From positions 1,798,001-1,862,000 of the forward strand of contig NZ_CM003768.1 of NCBI RefSeq assembly GCF_001547525.1: 64,000 nucleotides of DNA, read 5' to 3'. The notes below the pieces were generated by a model, which did no database searches, was not told where the DNA came from, and saw nothing but the letters and a program-made list of their open reading frames with translations. Positions within the stretch are counted from its first letter, which is position 1, and each line of letters begins with the position of its first letter. The DNA comes from Burkholderia anthina. GTDB taxonomy: Bacteria > Pseudomonadota > Gammaproteobacteria > Burkholderiales > Burkholderiaceae. Of this stretch, positions 38,282 through 50,296 are shown piece by piece. The position numbers and the translations under genes are program-made.

Positions 38282-40219
38282 TCAGTTGTCGCCGTCCTGC
38301 TGCTGGCTGGCCGTCGTGCTGCCGTACAGCTTCACCTTCGAGCGATCGCGCAGCGCGGCGAGATACGCCTCGCCTTCGCTTTGCGCGTCGACCTGGGCCA
38401 TCTGCTGCTGCGCGGCCGCCAGTTGCTGCGGATCGACCGCCGAACCCGGAATGACCGCGTTCACGCGATAGATCGCATAGCCGTCCGCGCCGAGGTCGAC
38501 GCCGACGTAAGCCGGCAGCGTCTTCGCATCGACCTTGTAGACGGCGCTCAGCGCAGCCGGCGTCAGGCCCTGCGACTGCGTACGCGACACCTTCTGCGCG
38601 GCCGTAAAGCCGTCCGTCGACTTCGACTTCTGCAGTTCGGCCAGCTTCGCCGCACCGTCCTTCTTCGCGAGTTCCGCGGCCTGCTTGGCGATGACCTTCT
38701 GGCGCACGACATCCTTGATCGCGTCGAGCGCGGGCACCGCAGCCGGCTTGTAGTCGGTCACGCGCGCCGAGATCAGCGTGTTGTTGCCGACGTCGATCGC
38801 CTGCGTGTTGTTCTGGTTCTTCACCGCGTCGTTCGCGAACACGGCGGCCAGGAACTTCGGATTGTTCAACGGGCTCGTCGGCGGCAGTTGCGGATTCGGC
38901 GTCGGCGTGACCGTGGCCGTCTGGATCGTCAGCTTGTACTTGTCCGCGGCCGGCTGCAGCGTCTTCGCCTTTTCGTAGACGGTCGACGTGAAGCCCTCCG
39001 CGTTGTCCGAGAACGCCTTCGATGCGTACTGCTGCTTCAGGTCGACCGCGATCTGGTCCTTCACTTCCGCGAACGGCTTGACGACGGCCGGCTTCACTTC
39101 GGTTGCCTTCAGGATGTGGAAACCGAGATCCGACTGCACGATACCGCTGACGTCGCCCTGCTTCAGGGAGAAGGCGGCATCGTCGAACGCCTTGCCGCCC
39201 GCGGTCGAGCCGCGCGTGATGAAGCCGAGGTCGCCGCCCTTCGCCGCCGACGGCGCGTCCTGCGAGTTCTTCTGCGCGATCTGCGCGAACTGGTCCGGAT
39301 GCGCCTTCACGTCGGCGAGCAGTTGCTCGGCCTTCGCCTTCGCGGCTGCCTTGTCGGCCGCGCTCGCGCTGCCCGGCGCGGCGATGAAGATGTGGCTCAC
39401 GCGCACCTGCGCTTCGGTACGGAAGTGCGTCGGGTTGTCGTCGTAGAACTTCTTGATGTCCGCCTCGGTCGGCTGCGCGCTCGCGGCCGCCGCTGCCGGC
39501 GAATAGACGAGGTACTGGATCGTCGCGGTTTCCGGCGTCGCGAAGCTCTGCTTGTGCGCGTCGTAGTACGCGGCGAGCTGCGCGTCGGTCGGCTGGACCT
39601 TCGCTGCGAAGTCGCTCGTCTTCAGCACGAGCGCCTGCACTTCGCGCTGTTGCGCGGCGAGTTCGGACAGGCGTTGCGCGAGGCTCTTCGGCGTGAACGC
39701 GCTCGACACGATGCTTGCGGGAATCTGCTGCAGCGCGAGGCTGTAACGCACGCGCTCCTGGTACTGCTCGGGCGTCATCCCCTGGAACGACAGCAGTTGC
39801 GCATAGCGTTCGACGTCGATCGTGCCGTCGGGCTTCTTCAGCGACGCGATCATCGGGTCGCTCATCAGCGCGTCGCGCACGGCGTTGTCGGAGGCGGTCA
39901 GGTGCAGGCGTTGCGTCTCGTCGGCCAGCACGCGTTGCTGGATCAGGCCGTCGAGCACCTGCTTGCGATGCTCGGGCGTATCGAACATCTTGATGTCGAA
40001 CTGCCCGCCGAGCGCCTGGCGCGCCTGGTCGATCTGCTGACGGAACGCGCCGTCGAATTCGACCCGCGTGATCTTGTGTCCGTTGACCGCCGCGACGTTC
40101 GCACTGTCGTCGAAGAAGCCGCGGAAGCCTTGGATCCCGACGAAACCCAGCCCCGGCAACACGATCAGGAGCAGGAGCGCCATCATCAGGCGCTGGTGAT
40201 TACGGAAGAAATCGAGCAT
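38282..40219 (-). CDS. ppiD: Periplasmic folding chaperone PpiD (SurA_N plus parvulin domains)
   Basis: A 645-residue protein anchored by one N-terminal helix (LMMALLLLIVLPGLGFVGI, about residues 11-30). A SurA-like N-domain follows (FRQQIDQARQALGGQ, and VLDGLIQQRVLADE). A parvulin domain starts near residue 265 (RVSHIFIAAPG, then KGGDLGFITRGSTAGG and SDLGFHILKATEV). It assists proteins emerging from the Sec translocon. It lies downstream of lon and two tRNA genes, matching the clpXP-lon-ppiD order of many proteobacteria. Confidence 0.94.
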   Translation of the reverse strand: MLDFFRNHQRLMMALLLLIVLPGLGFVGIQGFRGFFDDSANVAAVNGHKITRVEFDGAFRQQIDQARQALGGQFDIKMFDTPEHRKQVLDGLIQQRVLADETQRLHLTASDNAVRDALMSDPMIASLKKPDGTIDVERYAQLLSFQGMTPEQYQERVRYSLALQQIPASIVSSAFTPKSLAQRLSELAAQQREVQALVLKTSDFAAKVQPTDAQLAAYYDAHKQSFATPETATIQYLVYSPAAAAASAQPTEADIKKFYDDNPTHFRTEAQVRVSHIFIAAPGSASAADKAAAKAKAEQLLADVKAHPDQFAQIAQKNSQDAPSAAKGGDLGFITRGSTAGGKAFDDAAFSLKQGDVSGIVQSDLGFHILKATEVKPAVVKPFAEVKDQIAVDLKQQYASKAFSDNAEGFTSTVYEKAKTLQPAADKYKLTIQTATVTPTPNPQLPPTSPLNNPKFLAAVFANDAVKNQNNTQAIDVGNNTLISARVTDYKPAAVPALDAIKDVVRQKVIAKQAAELAKKDGAAKLAELQKSKSTDGFTAAQKVSRTQSQGLTPAALSAVYKVDAKTLPAYVGVDLGADGYAIYRVNAVIPGSAVDPQQLAAAQQQMAQVDAQSEGEAYLAALRDRSKVKLYGSTTASQQQDGDN

Positions 40220-40345
40220 GCGTGACGGGAAAATTGGACAAAACGTCCGATATTACAACATACGGGGTGGGACGGGATAAAACGCAGGCGGCTTCCTCCA
40301 CTCCGCAATCACACGCCCGCCAGCGGGCGCAAAACCGAATGCACA

Positions 40346-40380
40346 AACAACAATGCCCGCACGAGGCGGGCATTGTTGTT
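40346..40380 (-). terminator. Terminator downstream of tRNA-Asp
   Basis: Perfect 15-base arms AACAACAATGCCCGC and GCGGGCATTGTTGTT enclose a five-base loop, five bases after the tRNA-Asp 3' end. Confidence 0.75.
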
Positions 40381-40384
40381 TGTT

Positions 40385-40461
40385 TGGCGGAGCGGACGGG
40401 ACTCGAACCCGCGACCCCCGGCGTGACAGGCCGGTATTCTAACCGACTGAACTACCGCTCC
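40385..40461 (-). tRNA. tRNA-Asp (anticodon GTC)
   Basis: A 77-nt gene including an encoded CCA. The acceptor stem is GGAGCGG/CCGCTCC, the anticodon loop is CTGTCAC and the T loop is GTTCGAG. It follows tRNA-Val by 23 bp on the same strand. Confidence 0.97.
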
Positions 40462-40484
40462 TTGGTCTGGCTGAATCGCGAAAC

Positions 40485-40560
40485 TGGTGGGTGCTGAGGG
40501 GTTCGAACCCCCGACCTACGCCTTGTAAGGGCGCCGCTCTACCAGCTGAGCTAAGCACCC
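40485..40560 (-). tRNA. tRNA-Val (anticodon TAC)
   Basis: A 76-nt gene including an encoded CCA. The acceptor stem is GGGTGCT/AGCACCC, the D arm TTAGCTCAGCTGGTAGAGC, the anticodon loop CTTACAA and the T loop GTTCGAA. It lies between lon and tRNA-Asp. Confidence 0.97.
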
Positions 40561-40701
40561 GTTTCCGATTCGTTCCGACTGCGATCTGCGTTTCCGCATC
40601 AACAATCAGCGAGCCCGCAAGTTTAATTCATCCCCGATCATTTTGCCAAGCGTGTGCGTGAATTTTTTTAACGCCCGCGCTCGCCCGATGCCGGCGCGCA
40701 T

Positions 40702-40731
40702 AAAAAAACCCGCGGGCATCGCCGCGGGTTT
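40702..40731 (-). terminator. Rho-independent terminator of lon
   Basis: A nine-base stem AACCCGCGG/CCGCGGGTT is followed on the minus strand by seven T residues, about 37 bp past the lon stop codon. Confidence 0.85.
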
Positions 40732-40767
40732 CGTGAACAACCGTCAACAACGACGGTCGTCAGGGTC

Positions 40768-43191
40768 TCAGTGCTTGACGACTTCCGTCGAGCCGGCATC
40801 CTTCGCCGCCTCGCCGACCGGCGCCGCTGCCTTCGCTTCTTCTTCCGGCGGCAGCGGAGTCGGCGAACGCTCGAGCGCAAGCTCCAGCACCTTGTCGATC
40901 CAGCGGACCGGCACGATCTCGATCGCGTTCTTCACGTTGTCCGGAATGTCCGCGAGATCCTTCACGTTCTCTTCCGGAATCAGCACGAGCTTGATGCCGC
41001 CGCGATGCGCCGCCAGCAGCTTTTCCTTCAGCCCGCCGATCGGCAGCACTTCGCCACGCAACGTGATTTCGCCCGTCATCGCGACATCGGCCCGCACGGG
41101 AATACCCGTCAGCACCGACACCAGCGCGGTCGTCATCGCACCGCCGGCGGACGGACCGTCCTTCGGCGTCGCGCCTTCCGGCACGTGGATATGGATGTCC
41201 TGCTTCTCGAACGCTTCGTCCTTGATGCCGAGACGCCGCGAACGCGAGCGCACGACCGAACGCGCAGCCTCGACCGACTCCTTCATCACGTCGCCGAGCG
41301 AGCCCGTACGAATCACGTTGCCCTTGCCCGGCATCACCGCGGCTTCGATCGTCAGCAGGTCGCCGCCGACTTCCGTCCACGCGAGGCCCGTCACCTGACC
41401 GACCTGGTTTTCCTTCGCCGCGAGGCCGAAGTCGTACTTGCGCACGCCGAGGAACGTGTCGAGGTTCTCGCCATCGACCTTGATCGCACCCGATGCCTTC
41501 TTCAGCAGCAGCATCTTCACGACCTTGCGGCAGATCTTCGACACTTCCCGCTCGAGCGAACGCACACCGGCTTCGCGCGTGTAGTAGCGGATGATGTCGC
41601 GGATCGCCTGTTCGGTGACCTCGACCTCGCCTTCCTTCAGCCCGTTGTTCTTCTTCTGCTTCGGCAGCAGGTAACGCTGGGCGATGCTGACCTTCTCGTC
41701 TTCCGTGTAGCCCGACAGACGGATCACTTCCATCCGGTCGAGCAGCGGCGGCGGGATATTCAGCGAGTTCGACGTCGCGACGAACATCACGTCCGACAGA
41801 TCGAAATCGACTTCGATGTAGTGGTCGGCGAACGTGTGGTTCTGTTCCGGATCGAGCACTTCGAGCAGCGCCGACGACGGATCGCCGCGGAAATCCATGC
41901 CCATCTTGTCGACTTCGTCGAGCAGGAAGAGCGGATTGCGCACGCCGACCTTCGCGAGGCTTTGCAGGATCTTGCCCGGCATCGAACCGATGTACGTGCG
42001 ACGGTGGCCGCGGATCTCGGCTTCGTCACGCACGCCGCCGAGCGCCATCCGGACGAACTTGCGGTTCGTCGCACGCGCGATCGACTGGCCGAGCGAGGTC
42101 TTGCCGACGCCCGGGGGCCCGACGAGGCACAGGATCGGCGCCTTGACCTTGTCCACGCGCTGTTGCACCGCGAGATACTCGAGGATCCGTTCCTTGACCT
42201 TCTCGAGGCCGAAGTGATCCTCGTCGAGTACCTGCTCGGCGTTCGACAGGTCGTTGTTGACCTTGCTCTTCTTGCGCCACGGCAGGCCGATCAGCGTGTC
42301 GATGTAGTTGCGCACGACGGTCGCTTCCGCCGACATCGGCGACATCAGCTTCAGCTTCTTCAGCTCGGCGTCGGCCTTCTTCTTGGCTTCCTTCGGCATG
42401 CGCGCGGCGTTGATGCGCTTCTCGAGTTCCTCGAGATCGGCGCCCTCCTCGCCCTCGCCCAGCTCCTTCTGGATCGCCTTGACCTGTTCGTTCAGGTAGT
42501 ACTCGCGCTGGCTCTTTTCCATCTGGCGCTTCACGCGCCCACGGATGCGCTTTTCGACCTGCAGGATGTCGATCTCGGCTTCGAGCTGCGCGAGCAGATG
42601 CTCGAGGCGCTCGATGACCGGGAACATCTCGAGGATGTGCTGCTTCTGGTCGAGCTTGAGCGGCAGGCGCTCGGCGATCATGTCGGCGAGACGGCCTGCT
42701 TCGTCGATACCCGACAGCGACGTGAGGATCTCCGGCGGGATCTTCTTGTTCAGCTTCACGTACTGGTCGAACTGCGACACGATCGCGCGGCGCAGCGCTT
42801 CCGTTTCCGCGCTGTCGGCGTGATCGGGCTCGAGCGGCATCACGTCGCAGGAGAATTGCGTCTCCTGTTCCTCGATGGACAACGCCTTCGCGCGCTGCAG
42901 GCCTTCGACGAGCACCTTCACGGTGCCGTCCGGCAGCTTCAGCATCTGCAGAATGTTGGCGATACAACCGACCTCGTACATGTCCTTTTCGGTCGGTTCA
43001 TCCTTGGCCGCGGTTTTCTGGGCGACGAGCATGATGTGCTTGCCGCCTTCCATCGCTGCTTCGAGGGCCTTGATCGATTTCGGCCGGCCCACGAAGAGCG
43101 GAATGACCATGTGCGGGAAAACGACGACATCCCGCAGCGGCAGCAGCGGGAGCGTGATGCGTTCCGGCGGGAGAAGTTGGGTGCCTGACAT
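40768..43191 (-). CDS. lon: ATP-dependent protease Lon
   Basis: An 807-residue AAA+ protease that degrades misfolded and regulatory proteins. An N-terminal substrate-binding domain ([19 protein letters not shown]) is followed by a coiled region. Next come Walker [14 protein letters not shown] and Walker [11 protein letters not shown], then a protease domain with the Ser681-Lys724 dyad ([23 protein letters not shown]). GGGGAAA precedes the ATG. clpX lies just upstream but a hairpin separates them, so lon probably has its own promoter as well. Confidence 0.97.
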   Translation of the reverse strand: MSGTQLLPPERITLPLLPLRDVVVFPHMVIPLFVGRPKSIKALEAAMEGGKHIMLVAQKTAAKDEPTEKDMYEVGCIANILQMLKLPDGTVKVLVEGLQRAKALSIEEQETQFSCDVMPLEPDHADSAETEALRRAIVSQFDQYVKLNKKIPPEILTSLSGIDEAGRLADMIAERLPLKLDQKQHILEMFPVIERLEHLLAQLEAEIDILQVEKRIRGRVKRQMEKSQREYYLNEQVKAIQKELGEGEEGADLEELEKRINAARMPKEAKKKADAELKKLKLMSPMSAEATVVRNYIDTLIGLPWRKKSKVNNDLSNAEQVLDEDHFGLEKVKERILEYLAVQQRVDKVKAPILCLVGPPGVGKTSLGQSIARATNRKFVRMALGGVRDEAEIRGHRRTYIGSMPGKILQSLAKVGVRNPLFLLDEVDKMGMDFRGDPSSALLEVLDPEQNHTFADHYIEVDFDLSDVMFVATSNSLNIPPPLLDRMEVIRLSGYTEDEKVSIAQRYLLPKQKKNNGLKEGEVEVTEQAIRDIIRYYTREAGVRSLEREVSKICRKVVKMLLLKKASGAIKVDGENLDTFLGVRKYDFGLAAKENQVGQVTGLAWTEVGGDLLTIEAAVMPGKGNVIRTGSLGDVMKESVEAARSVVRSRSRRLGIKDEAFEKQDIHIHVPEGATPKDGPSAGGAMTTALVSVLTGIPVRADVAMTGEITLRGEVLPIGGLKEKLLAAHRGGIKLVLIPEENVKDLADIPDNVKNAIEIVPVRWIDKVLELALERSPTPLPPEEEAKAAAPVGEAAKDAGSTEVVKH

Positions 43192-43327
43192 TTCATTTCC
43201 CCATGAGTGGAATCAATTGTTCGGTAATTGAGGCCGCCACAACGAATTGCAAGCCTTCAAGTGCGGGAAATATTCGGTAAGAAAGTAACCACCGCGTGTC
43301 GAGTCAGAGTTACCCACAAGATAAACG

Positions 43328-43365
43328 AAAAAAAGCCGCCCACGGACTCATGAACGGCCTTTTTC
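43328..43365 (-). terminator. Probable terminator of clpX
   Basis: On the minus strand a CCGTTCA/TGGGCGG stem with G-U pairs is followed by a run of T, 24 bp past the clpX stop codon. Confidence 0.5.
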
Positions 43366-43388
43366 GATGAACATCGTCGGCAAGCCGG

Positions 43389-44660
<1,272 letters not shown>

Positions 44661-44824
44661 GAATGTAGAGCCTCCGGACAGGTAGATGACATGATACGCC
44701 GATTGCTCCGGACGCCGCGCCTAGGGCGCGACCGGAGCCGGCTGGATGCGCTTGCCGCAGATGCTCAGGGCACTCGGGACGTTTGAGGGCGCCGGCCCGA
44801 ATCGGGGCGGCACCCCGTTTAAGC

Positions 44825-45478
44825 TCACGGGCGCTTCAGCAGCACCTGATCGATCAGCCCGTACGCCTTCGCGTCCTCGCTCGACATGAAGTTATCACGG
44901 TCGGTGTCGCGCGCGATGCGCTCGACGTCCTGGCCCGTGTGCTGCGCGAGCAGGTTGTTCAACCGCTCCTTCAGGTAGAGGATCTCGCGTGCCTGGATCT
45001 CGATGTCGGATGCCTGGCCGCGCGCGCCGCCGAGCGGCTGGTGAATCATCACGCGCGAATTCGGCAGCGCGAAGCGCTTGCCCTTCGCACCCGACGCGAG
45101 CAGGAACGCGCCCATGCTGGCCGCGAGGCCCATGCACAGGGTCGACACGTCCGGCTTGATGAACTGCATCGTGTCGTAGATCGCCATGCCGGCCGACACC
45201 GAGCCGCCCGGGCTGTTGATGTAGAGGCTGATGTCCTTGTCGGGATTCTCGCTCTCGAGGAACAGCAATTGCGCGACCACGAGGTTGGCGGTCTGGTCGT
45301 TCACTTCGCCGACCATGAACACCAGGCGCTCCTTCAGGAGACGCGAATAGATATCGTACGAACGCTCGCCGCGGCCGCTCGTTTCGACGACGATCGGCAC
45401 CAGCCCCAGCGCTTGGGCCTCGAAACCCTGCGGCGCGTTCGAAGCAAGCATGTCCAGCAATTCAGCGCGAGTGATCAT
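44825..45478 (-). CDS. clpP: ATP-dependent Clp protease proteolytic subunit ClpP
   Basis: A 217-residue serine protease forming the 14-subunit chamber. The triad is Ser121 ([13 protein letters not shown]), His146 ([10 protein letters not shown]) and Asp195 ([11 protein letters not shown]). It sits between tig and clpX, the standard tig-clpP-clpX-lon order. Confidence 0.97.
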
Positions 45479-45618
45479 TCAATGAACCTTGTTCGATTGG
45501 AAAATTGAACGGAAGGAAGCCGCCCGCTCAATCGCCATATTAATGGCAACCGTGCGCTTGACGTAAAAACGGCGTGCGGGCCGTCGCTCCGACAGCCGGC
45601 ACGCCGCAAGAGCGACAG

Positions 45619-46965
45619 TTACGCTTGCGCCGATGCGCTCGCGAGTGCCTCGAAGCTCACTTCCTTGTCCGTCACCTTTGCCTTGCCCAGCACGAAGTCG
45701 ACGACGTTGCTTTCAACGACGAACGCTTCCATCTCGGCGAGGCGCTGCTGGTTGGAATAATACCAGCGGACCACTTCCTTCGGGTCTTCGTAGCTCTTCG
45801 CGAACTCGTCGACTTCCGCGCGGATCTGCTCCGGCTTCGCTTCGAGGCCGTTCGCCTTCACCAGCTCGGCCAGCACGAGGCCCAGCTTCACGCGGCGCTC
45901 GGCCTGCTCGGCGAACATTTCGGCCGGGATCGGTGCATCCTTCGCGTTCGGCACGCCGCGCTGCGCCAGATCCTGGCGAGCCATTTCGACGAGACGTTGC
46001 TGGTCCTGCTCGATCAGCGCCTTCGGCACGTCGAGTTCGGAAATCTTCAGCAGCGCGTCCATCACCTGGTTCTTGACGATCGACTGCGTGCGGCGCTTCG
46101 CTTCGCGCTCGAGGTTTTCCTTGATCTCGGCGCGCATCTTCGTGAGGTCGCCGTCTTCGATGCCGAGCGACTTCGCGAATTCCGCGTCGATTTCCGGCAG
46201 GTGCGGCCATTCGATCTTCTTCATCGTGACCGTGAACTGCGCCGTTTTGCCGGCAACGTCCTTGCCGTGGTAGTCGTCCGGGAACTTGAGGTCGAACGTA
46301 CGCTGTTCGCCGACCTTCAGGCCGAGCGCCGCCGTTTCGAATTCCGGCAGCATGCGGCCTTCGCCGAGCACGAACGGGAAATCTTCGGCCGTGCCGCCCT
46401 GGAACGCGACGTCGTCGATCTTGCCGACGAAGTCGACCGTCACGCGGTCGCCGTTCTTCGCCGCGGTGTCCGCGCCGCCGTCGCCGTGCTCGCCGGCTTC
46501 GCCGCGTGCGTGGTAGTGCACGCGCTGCTTGCGCAGGATGTCCAGCGTGCGGTCGATTTCGGCGTCGCCGATCGTCGTGGTCGAGCGCTCGACTTCAGCC
46601 GTCGCCAGATCGCCGATCTTCACTTCCGGGTAGACCTCGAACGTCGCGTCGAACGCGTATGCGTCCTCGGCCTGCTCCTGCTTCGGCTCGAAGCTCGGCT
46701 GGCCGGCGACGCGCAGGTTTTCCGCGCGGCTGATCGTGAAGAATTCCTGGCCGATCTTGTCGCTCAGCACTTCCGCCTCGACCTGACCCGCGTACTGTTG
46801 CGCGACCATCTTCAGCGGCACCTTGCCCGGGCGGAAACCCGGCATGCGCACGTTCTTCGCGAGTTTCTGGATGCGGGCGTCGATTTCCTTCTGCACGGTG
46901 TCTTTCGGCAAAGAAATCGTCACACGGCGTTCAAGCTTGCCGAGGTTCTCAACAACGTTAGCCAT
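45619..46965 (-). CDS. tig: Trigger factor
   Basis: A 448-residue ribosome-associated chaperone. The N-terminal ribosome-binding segment has the [12 protein letters not shown] loop (the GFRxGxxP motif). A FKBP-type PPIase domain follows at about 170-250 ([14 protein letters not shown], then [13 protein letters not shown]), and then a helical C-domain. The PPIase domain carries an insertion near [18 protein letters not shown]. The ATG at 46965 is chosen by the conserved [14 protein letters not shown] start. Confidence 0.96.
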   Translation of the reverse strand: MANVVENLGKLERRVTISLPKDTVQKEIDARIQKLAKNVRMPGFRPGKVPLKMVAQQYAGQVEAEVLSDKIGQEFFTISRAENLRVAGQPSFEPKQEQAEDAYAFDATFEVYPEVKIGDLATAEVERSTTTIGDAEIDRTLDILRKQRVHYHARGEAGEHGDGGADTAAKNGDRVTVDFVGKIDDVAFQGGTAEDFPFVLGEGRMLPEFETAALGLKVGEQRTFDLKFPDDYHGKDVAGKTAQFTVTMKKIEWPHLPEIDAEFAKSLGIEDGDLTKMRAEIKENLEREAKRRTQSIVKNQVMDALLKISELDVPKALIEQDQQRLVEMARQDLAQRGVPNAKDAPIPAEMFAEQAERRVKLGLVLAELVKANGLEAKPEQIRAEVDEFAKSYEDPKEVVRWYYSNQQRLAEMEAFVVESNVVDFVLGKAKVTDKEVSFEALASASAQA

Positions 46966-47347
46966 GGCTTCAATCGTCCTAAAATTATTCGAGCGAATCG
47001 GGTTTTCCTTGCCGTGCCTGCCTGCAGCGCGAGGTGCGCACACTCACACGCCGCGCCGGGGCGCCACGCCATCCCTGCACGCGCCGAATGGCTAGCGCAA
47101 GCGGCTCGGAGCACGGCTTTGGCCGGAAGAATCGACTATTCTAGCAAACAATTTTCCTCATACCGCCAGATCGGCGCGACACAGGTTGTCCCAGCCCCGT
47201 CGGCGGCCCGTCGCACGCCCCTGCACGCGGATCGTCGCTATGCCGAACGGCGTATCCTCCCCAGCCCCGCCATCCTGTAAGCTCCGATAACGTGCGGGCC
47301 ACCGTCGTGGCCCGACCTTCATACCAATCACGCCTTTCGGAGACACC
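46966..47347. other. Divergent tig / glycerate kinase intergenic region
   Basis: These 382 bp contain a possible extended -10 promoter for tig at 47138-47146 and the leader of the glycerate kinase gene. No coding frame is convincing. Confidence 0.5.
47138..47146 (-). promoter_or_regulatory. Candidate extended -10 promoter for tig
   Basis: On the minus strand the sequence reads TGCTAGAAT, an extended -10 of the TGnTATAAT type. No consensus -35 is present. It would give a leader of about 165 nt to tig. Confidence 0.35.
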
Positions 47348-48493
47348 ATGCCGCACCGCCCGTCCGCGCCTGTCGTCGTCATCGCGCCCGATTCGTTCAA
47401 AGGCTCGCTTTCCGCCGAGCAGGTCGCGGACGCGATCGCCACCGGCATTCGCCGTGCCCGGCCCGACGCCGTCGTGCGCTGCTGCCCGATGGCCGACGGC
47501 GGCGAAGGCACGCTCGACGCGATGCTGGCGGGCGGCGGTACGCGGCGCACGCTGCGGGTGGCCGGCGCGTCGCTCGCGGCGCGCGATGCGGCGGTCGGCG
47601 TGATCGACGTGCGCACCGCGATCGTCGAGACGGCCGAGATCGTCGGCATCACCGACCCGGTCGGCATGAGCGTGCCGGTCGATGCGCGCAGCACGCGCGG
47701 GATGGGCGAAGCGATCCGCCTGCTGCTCGACGAAGGCGTGCGCCGCTTCTTCGTCGCGCTCGGCGGCAGCAGCACCAACGACGCGGGCGCGGGGCTCCTC
47801 GCGGGCCTGGGCCTGCAGTGCCTCGACGCGAGCGGCCAGCCGGTCGAGCCGGTGCCGTCGCGGCTCGCCGACGTCGCGCGCATCGACGCGTCGGGGCTCG
47901 ATCCGCGGCTGAAGGAAACCGAATTCATCGGCATGTCCGACGTCGACAACCCGCTGACGGGCGCGCATGGCGCCACCGCGGTGTTCGGTCCGCAAAAGGG
48001 CGTGACGGCAACGCAGGTCGCGACCCTCGATGCCGCCCTCGCCCGCTTCGCCGATCTGCTCGAGGCCGCGCTCGACCGCCGCGGCCGCGATCTGCCGGGG
48101 GCGGGCGCCGCGGGCGGCCTCGGTTTCGCGCTGCACATGCTCGGCGCACGCTTCGAGGCAGGCGCCGAAGTGGTCGCGCGCCAGGTCGGGCTCGACGCCG
48201 CACTGGCCGGCGCCGACTGGCTGATCACCGGCGAAGGCCGCTCCGACGTGCAGACGCTGCACGGCAAGGCGCCGTTCATCGCGTGCCGGCACGCGCGGGC
48301 CGCCGGCGTCCCCGCGTCGCTGCTGTCGGGCGCGGTCGATCCGGCCGCGCTGCCGCGCCTGTCCGAGCATTTCTCCGGCTGCTTCTCGCCGGCTCCCGGG
48401 CCGATCACGCTCGACGTCGCGATCCGCGATGCGGCGAATCTGCTCGCGAACGAAGCAGAACAGTTGACACGGCTGAAGTACGGCGCACACTGA
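47348..48493 (+). CDS. Glycerate kinase (GlxK/GarK family)
   Basis: A 381-residue kinase phosphorylating glycerate. Conserved segments include IAPDSFKGSLSAEQVADAI, CPMADGGEGTLDAM, FVALGGSSTNDAGAGLLAGLG and GEGRSDVQTLHGKAP. GGAG lies upstream of the ATG. It is followed 62 bp later by a MarR-type regulator on the same strand, which may regulate the pair. Confidence 0.94.
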   Translation: MPHRPSAPVVVIAPDSFKGSLSAEQVADAIATGIRRARPDAVVRCCPMADGGEGTLDAMLAGGGTRRTLRVAGASLAARDAAVGVIDVRTAIVETAEIVGITDPVGMSVPVDARSTRGMGEAIRLLLDEGVRRFFVALGGSSTNDAGAGLLAGLGLQCLDASGQPVEPVPSRLADVARIDASGLDPRLKETEFIGMSDVDNPLTGAHGATAVFGPQKGVTATQVATLDAALARFADLLEAALDRRGRDLPGAGAAGGLGFALHMLGARFEAGAEVVARQVGLDAALAGADWLITGEGRSDVQTLHGKAPFIACRHARAAGVPASLLSGAVDPAALPRLSEHFSGCFSPAPGPITLDVAIRDAANLLANEAEQLTRLKYGAH

Positions 48494-48555
48494 CCGTTGA
48501 CCCGAGCGCGCGATACAGGAACAATCGGGCCCGCCCTTTTTCTTCAGGATTCGAC

Positions 48556-49005
48556 ATGAAAGGCCGTCAAGCCGGGCTCGATCAGTTTCTGACCTATCGC
48601 CTCCATGTGCTCACGAAGCACTCCGACCGCGGAATCGGCGAGGTGTACCGGCACAAGCTCGACATTTCGCTGCCCGAGGCGCGCGTGATCGCCGCCGTCG
48701 GCGCGTTCGGCCCGTTCTCGATCATGGATCTCGCACGTCACACCAATCTCGACAAGAGCCAGGCGAGCCGCGCGGCCGAAGCGCTGCTGCGCCAGGGGCT
48801 GCTCGAGCGCGGCGCGAGCGAGGAGGACGGCCGGATCGTGCTGATCGCGCTGACTGCCGACGGCCGCGCGCTGTATCGCAAGATCATGCCGATCGTGCGC
48901 AAGTGGAACGACGGCTTGCTCGCATGCCTGTCCGACAGCGAACGTCAGACGTTCGAGCGGCTGCTCGACAAGGTCGTCGCGCACGCGACCGAGCACGACG
49001 ACTGA
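48556..49005 (+). CDS. MarR-family transcriptional regulator
   Basis: A 149-residue winged-helix regulator. The recognition region is GPFSIMDLARHTNLDKSQASRAAEALLRQGLLERG, and the wing is ASEEDGRIVLIALTADGRALY. The effector is unknown. The ATG at 48556 begins MKGRQAGLDQFLTYRLHVLTK, with AGGATTCGAC upstream. A strong terminator follows. Confidence 0.93.
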   Translation: MKGRQAGLDQFLTYRLHVLTKHSDRGIGEVYRHKLDISLPEARVIAAVGAFGPFSIMDLARHTNLDKSQASRAAEALLRQGLLERGASEEDGRIVLIALTADGRALYRKIMPIVRKWNDGLLACLSDSERQTFERLLDKVVAHATEHDD

Positions 49006-49075
49006 GCGTCGCGTCGGCCCCGGCATCGCCGGACGGCCGCTTGCCGCGGGCCGCATTGATCCGACGAATCAGACA

Positions 49076-49117
49076 GGCCGCGCGGGTCGCGTCACACGCG
49101 ATCCGCGCGGCCCATTT
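49076..49117 (+). terminator. Terminator of the marR-type gene
   Basis: A long stem (GGCCGCGCGGxTCGCG pairing with CGCGAxCCGCGCGGCC) is followed by CATTTT, about 70 bp after the stop codon. Confidence 0.7.
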
Positions 49118-49188
49118 TGCATCACGCGGCGATCTCGCGCGAAGCGCGCGTTGCCGGCGGCCGCGCATTCGCGCCGGCCGGGCGCGCA

Positions 49189-50187
49189 CTACAATCCGCT
49201 GTTCGTCGCGCGCTGACGCAACAATCCGAGCACCGCGTCGCAGTACGGGGTCGGCACGCCAAGCTTGCGGCCGAGTTCCGGAAACACGCCGAGAATCGGC
49301 CCGATCTCGAGCGGGCGCCCCGCTTCGAAATCCTGCAGCATCGACGTCTTGAACGCGCCGAGCTTGCGCGTGACCGCGATCCGCTCGGGACCGCTCATCC
49401 CGGTGGACAGGCCGAGCTTCGCGCCGATCGCGGCCGCCTCCTCCATCATCCGCAGCGCCAGATCCTGCGTGAACGGATCATCCAGCAACTGCTCGGCCGT
49501 TGAACCGGTCAGCGCGCTCAGCGGATTCATGTTCATGTTGCCCCAGAGCTTCGTCCAGATCTCGGTCCGGATCGCGGGCGTCGACTCGACGTCGAAACCG
49601 CCGGCCGAGAGTGCGGCGGCGAACCGCGCCGTGGGCACGTCGAGCCGCGGATCGGGCGTGCCGACGATCAGCCGGTTGCCGCGCCCGCGCCGCACGACGC
49701 CCGGCGCGTCGGTACTCGACGACAGGTGCACGACGCAGCCGATCGCCCGCGCGGGCGGCAATGCCGCCGACACCGCACCGGCCGGATCGACCGCCTCGAG
49801 CGGCACGCCGTCGAGCGCTCCTTCGAGCCCGTGCGTGAACCACCACGGCAACCCGTTCATCGCCGCGACGATCACGGTGTCGGGCCCGACCAGCGGCGCA
49901 ATGCGCGCGGCCAGCGCCGGCAGCGCCTGCGCTTTCAGCGCGATCACCACGTAGTCCTGCACGCCGAGCGCGGCCGCATCGTCGCTTGCCCGCACCGGCA
50001 CCGACGACGTTGCGCCCGCCTCGTCGATCACGCGCACGCCATGCGTATTCAGCGCATCGAGCGTCGCGCCGCGTGCGTACGCGCTCACGGTCACGCCGGC
50101 TCTGGACAACGCAACCGCGAGCAATCCGCCGATCGCGCCGACCCCGACCACCGCCGCGCGCACCGACCCTGAATTCGTGTCGTTCAT
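49189..50187 (-). CDS. 2-dehydropantoate 2-reductase family protein (ApbA/PanE-like)
   Basis: A 332-residue NADP-dependent reductase. The Rossmann motif is AAVVGVGAIGGLLAVALSRAG, with VVIALKAQALP after it. The catalytic lysine region is EIWTKLWGNMNMNPLSALTG. Typical members make pantoate for coenzyme A. Several PanE-like paralogues occur in Burkholderia genomes, so the true substrate may be another 2-oxo acid. It is convergent with the MarR gene. Confidence 0.88.
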   Translation of the reverse strand: MNDTNSGSVRAAVVGVGAIGGLLAVALSRAGVTVSAYARGATLDALNTHGVRVIDEAGATSSVPVRASDDAAALGVQDYVVIALKAQALPALAARIAPLVGPDTVIVAAMNGLPWWFTHGLEGALDGVPLEAVDPAGAVSAALPPARAIGCVVHLSSSTDAPGVVRRGRGNRLIVGTPDPRLDVPTARFAAALSAGGFDVESTPAIRTEIWTKLWGNMNMNPLSALTGSTAEQLLDDPFTQDLALRMMEEAAAIGAKLGLSTGMSGPERIAVTRKLGAFKTSMLQDFEAGRPLEIGPILGVFPELGRKLGVPTPYCDAVLGLLRQRATNSGL

Positions 50188-50296
50188 GATGGGATTCCGT
50201 CTTCCGAGAGCAGACGAGCATAACGCTCAATAGTTGCGGGCACAACCATTCCGACAACGCCGGCCGCTCCCTGCGGCACCCGGTCATGCGTGCGCG

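Noticed and set aside
40771..43188. An 805-residue open frame antisense to lon
   Set aside because: Same cause as above; lon is clear on the opposite strand.
43192..43290. A CTTGAA near 43255 (minus strand) as a heat-shock -35 for lon
   Set aside because: No CCCCAT-type -10 lies at the right distance, so a sigma-32 promoter is not supported although lon is often heat-induced.
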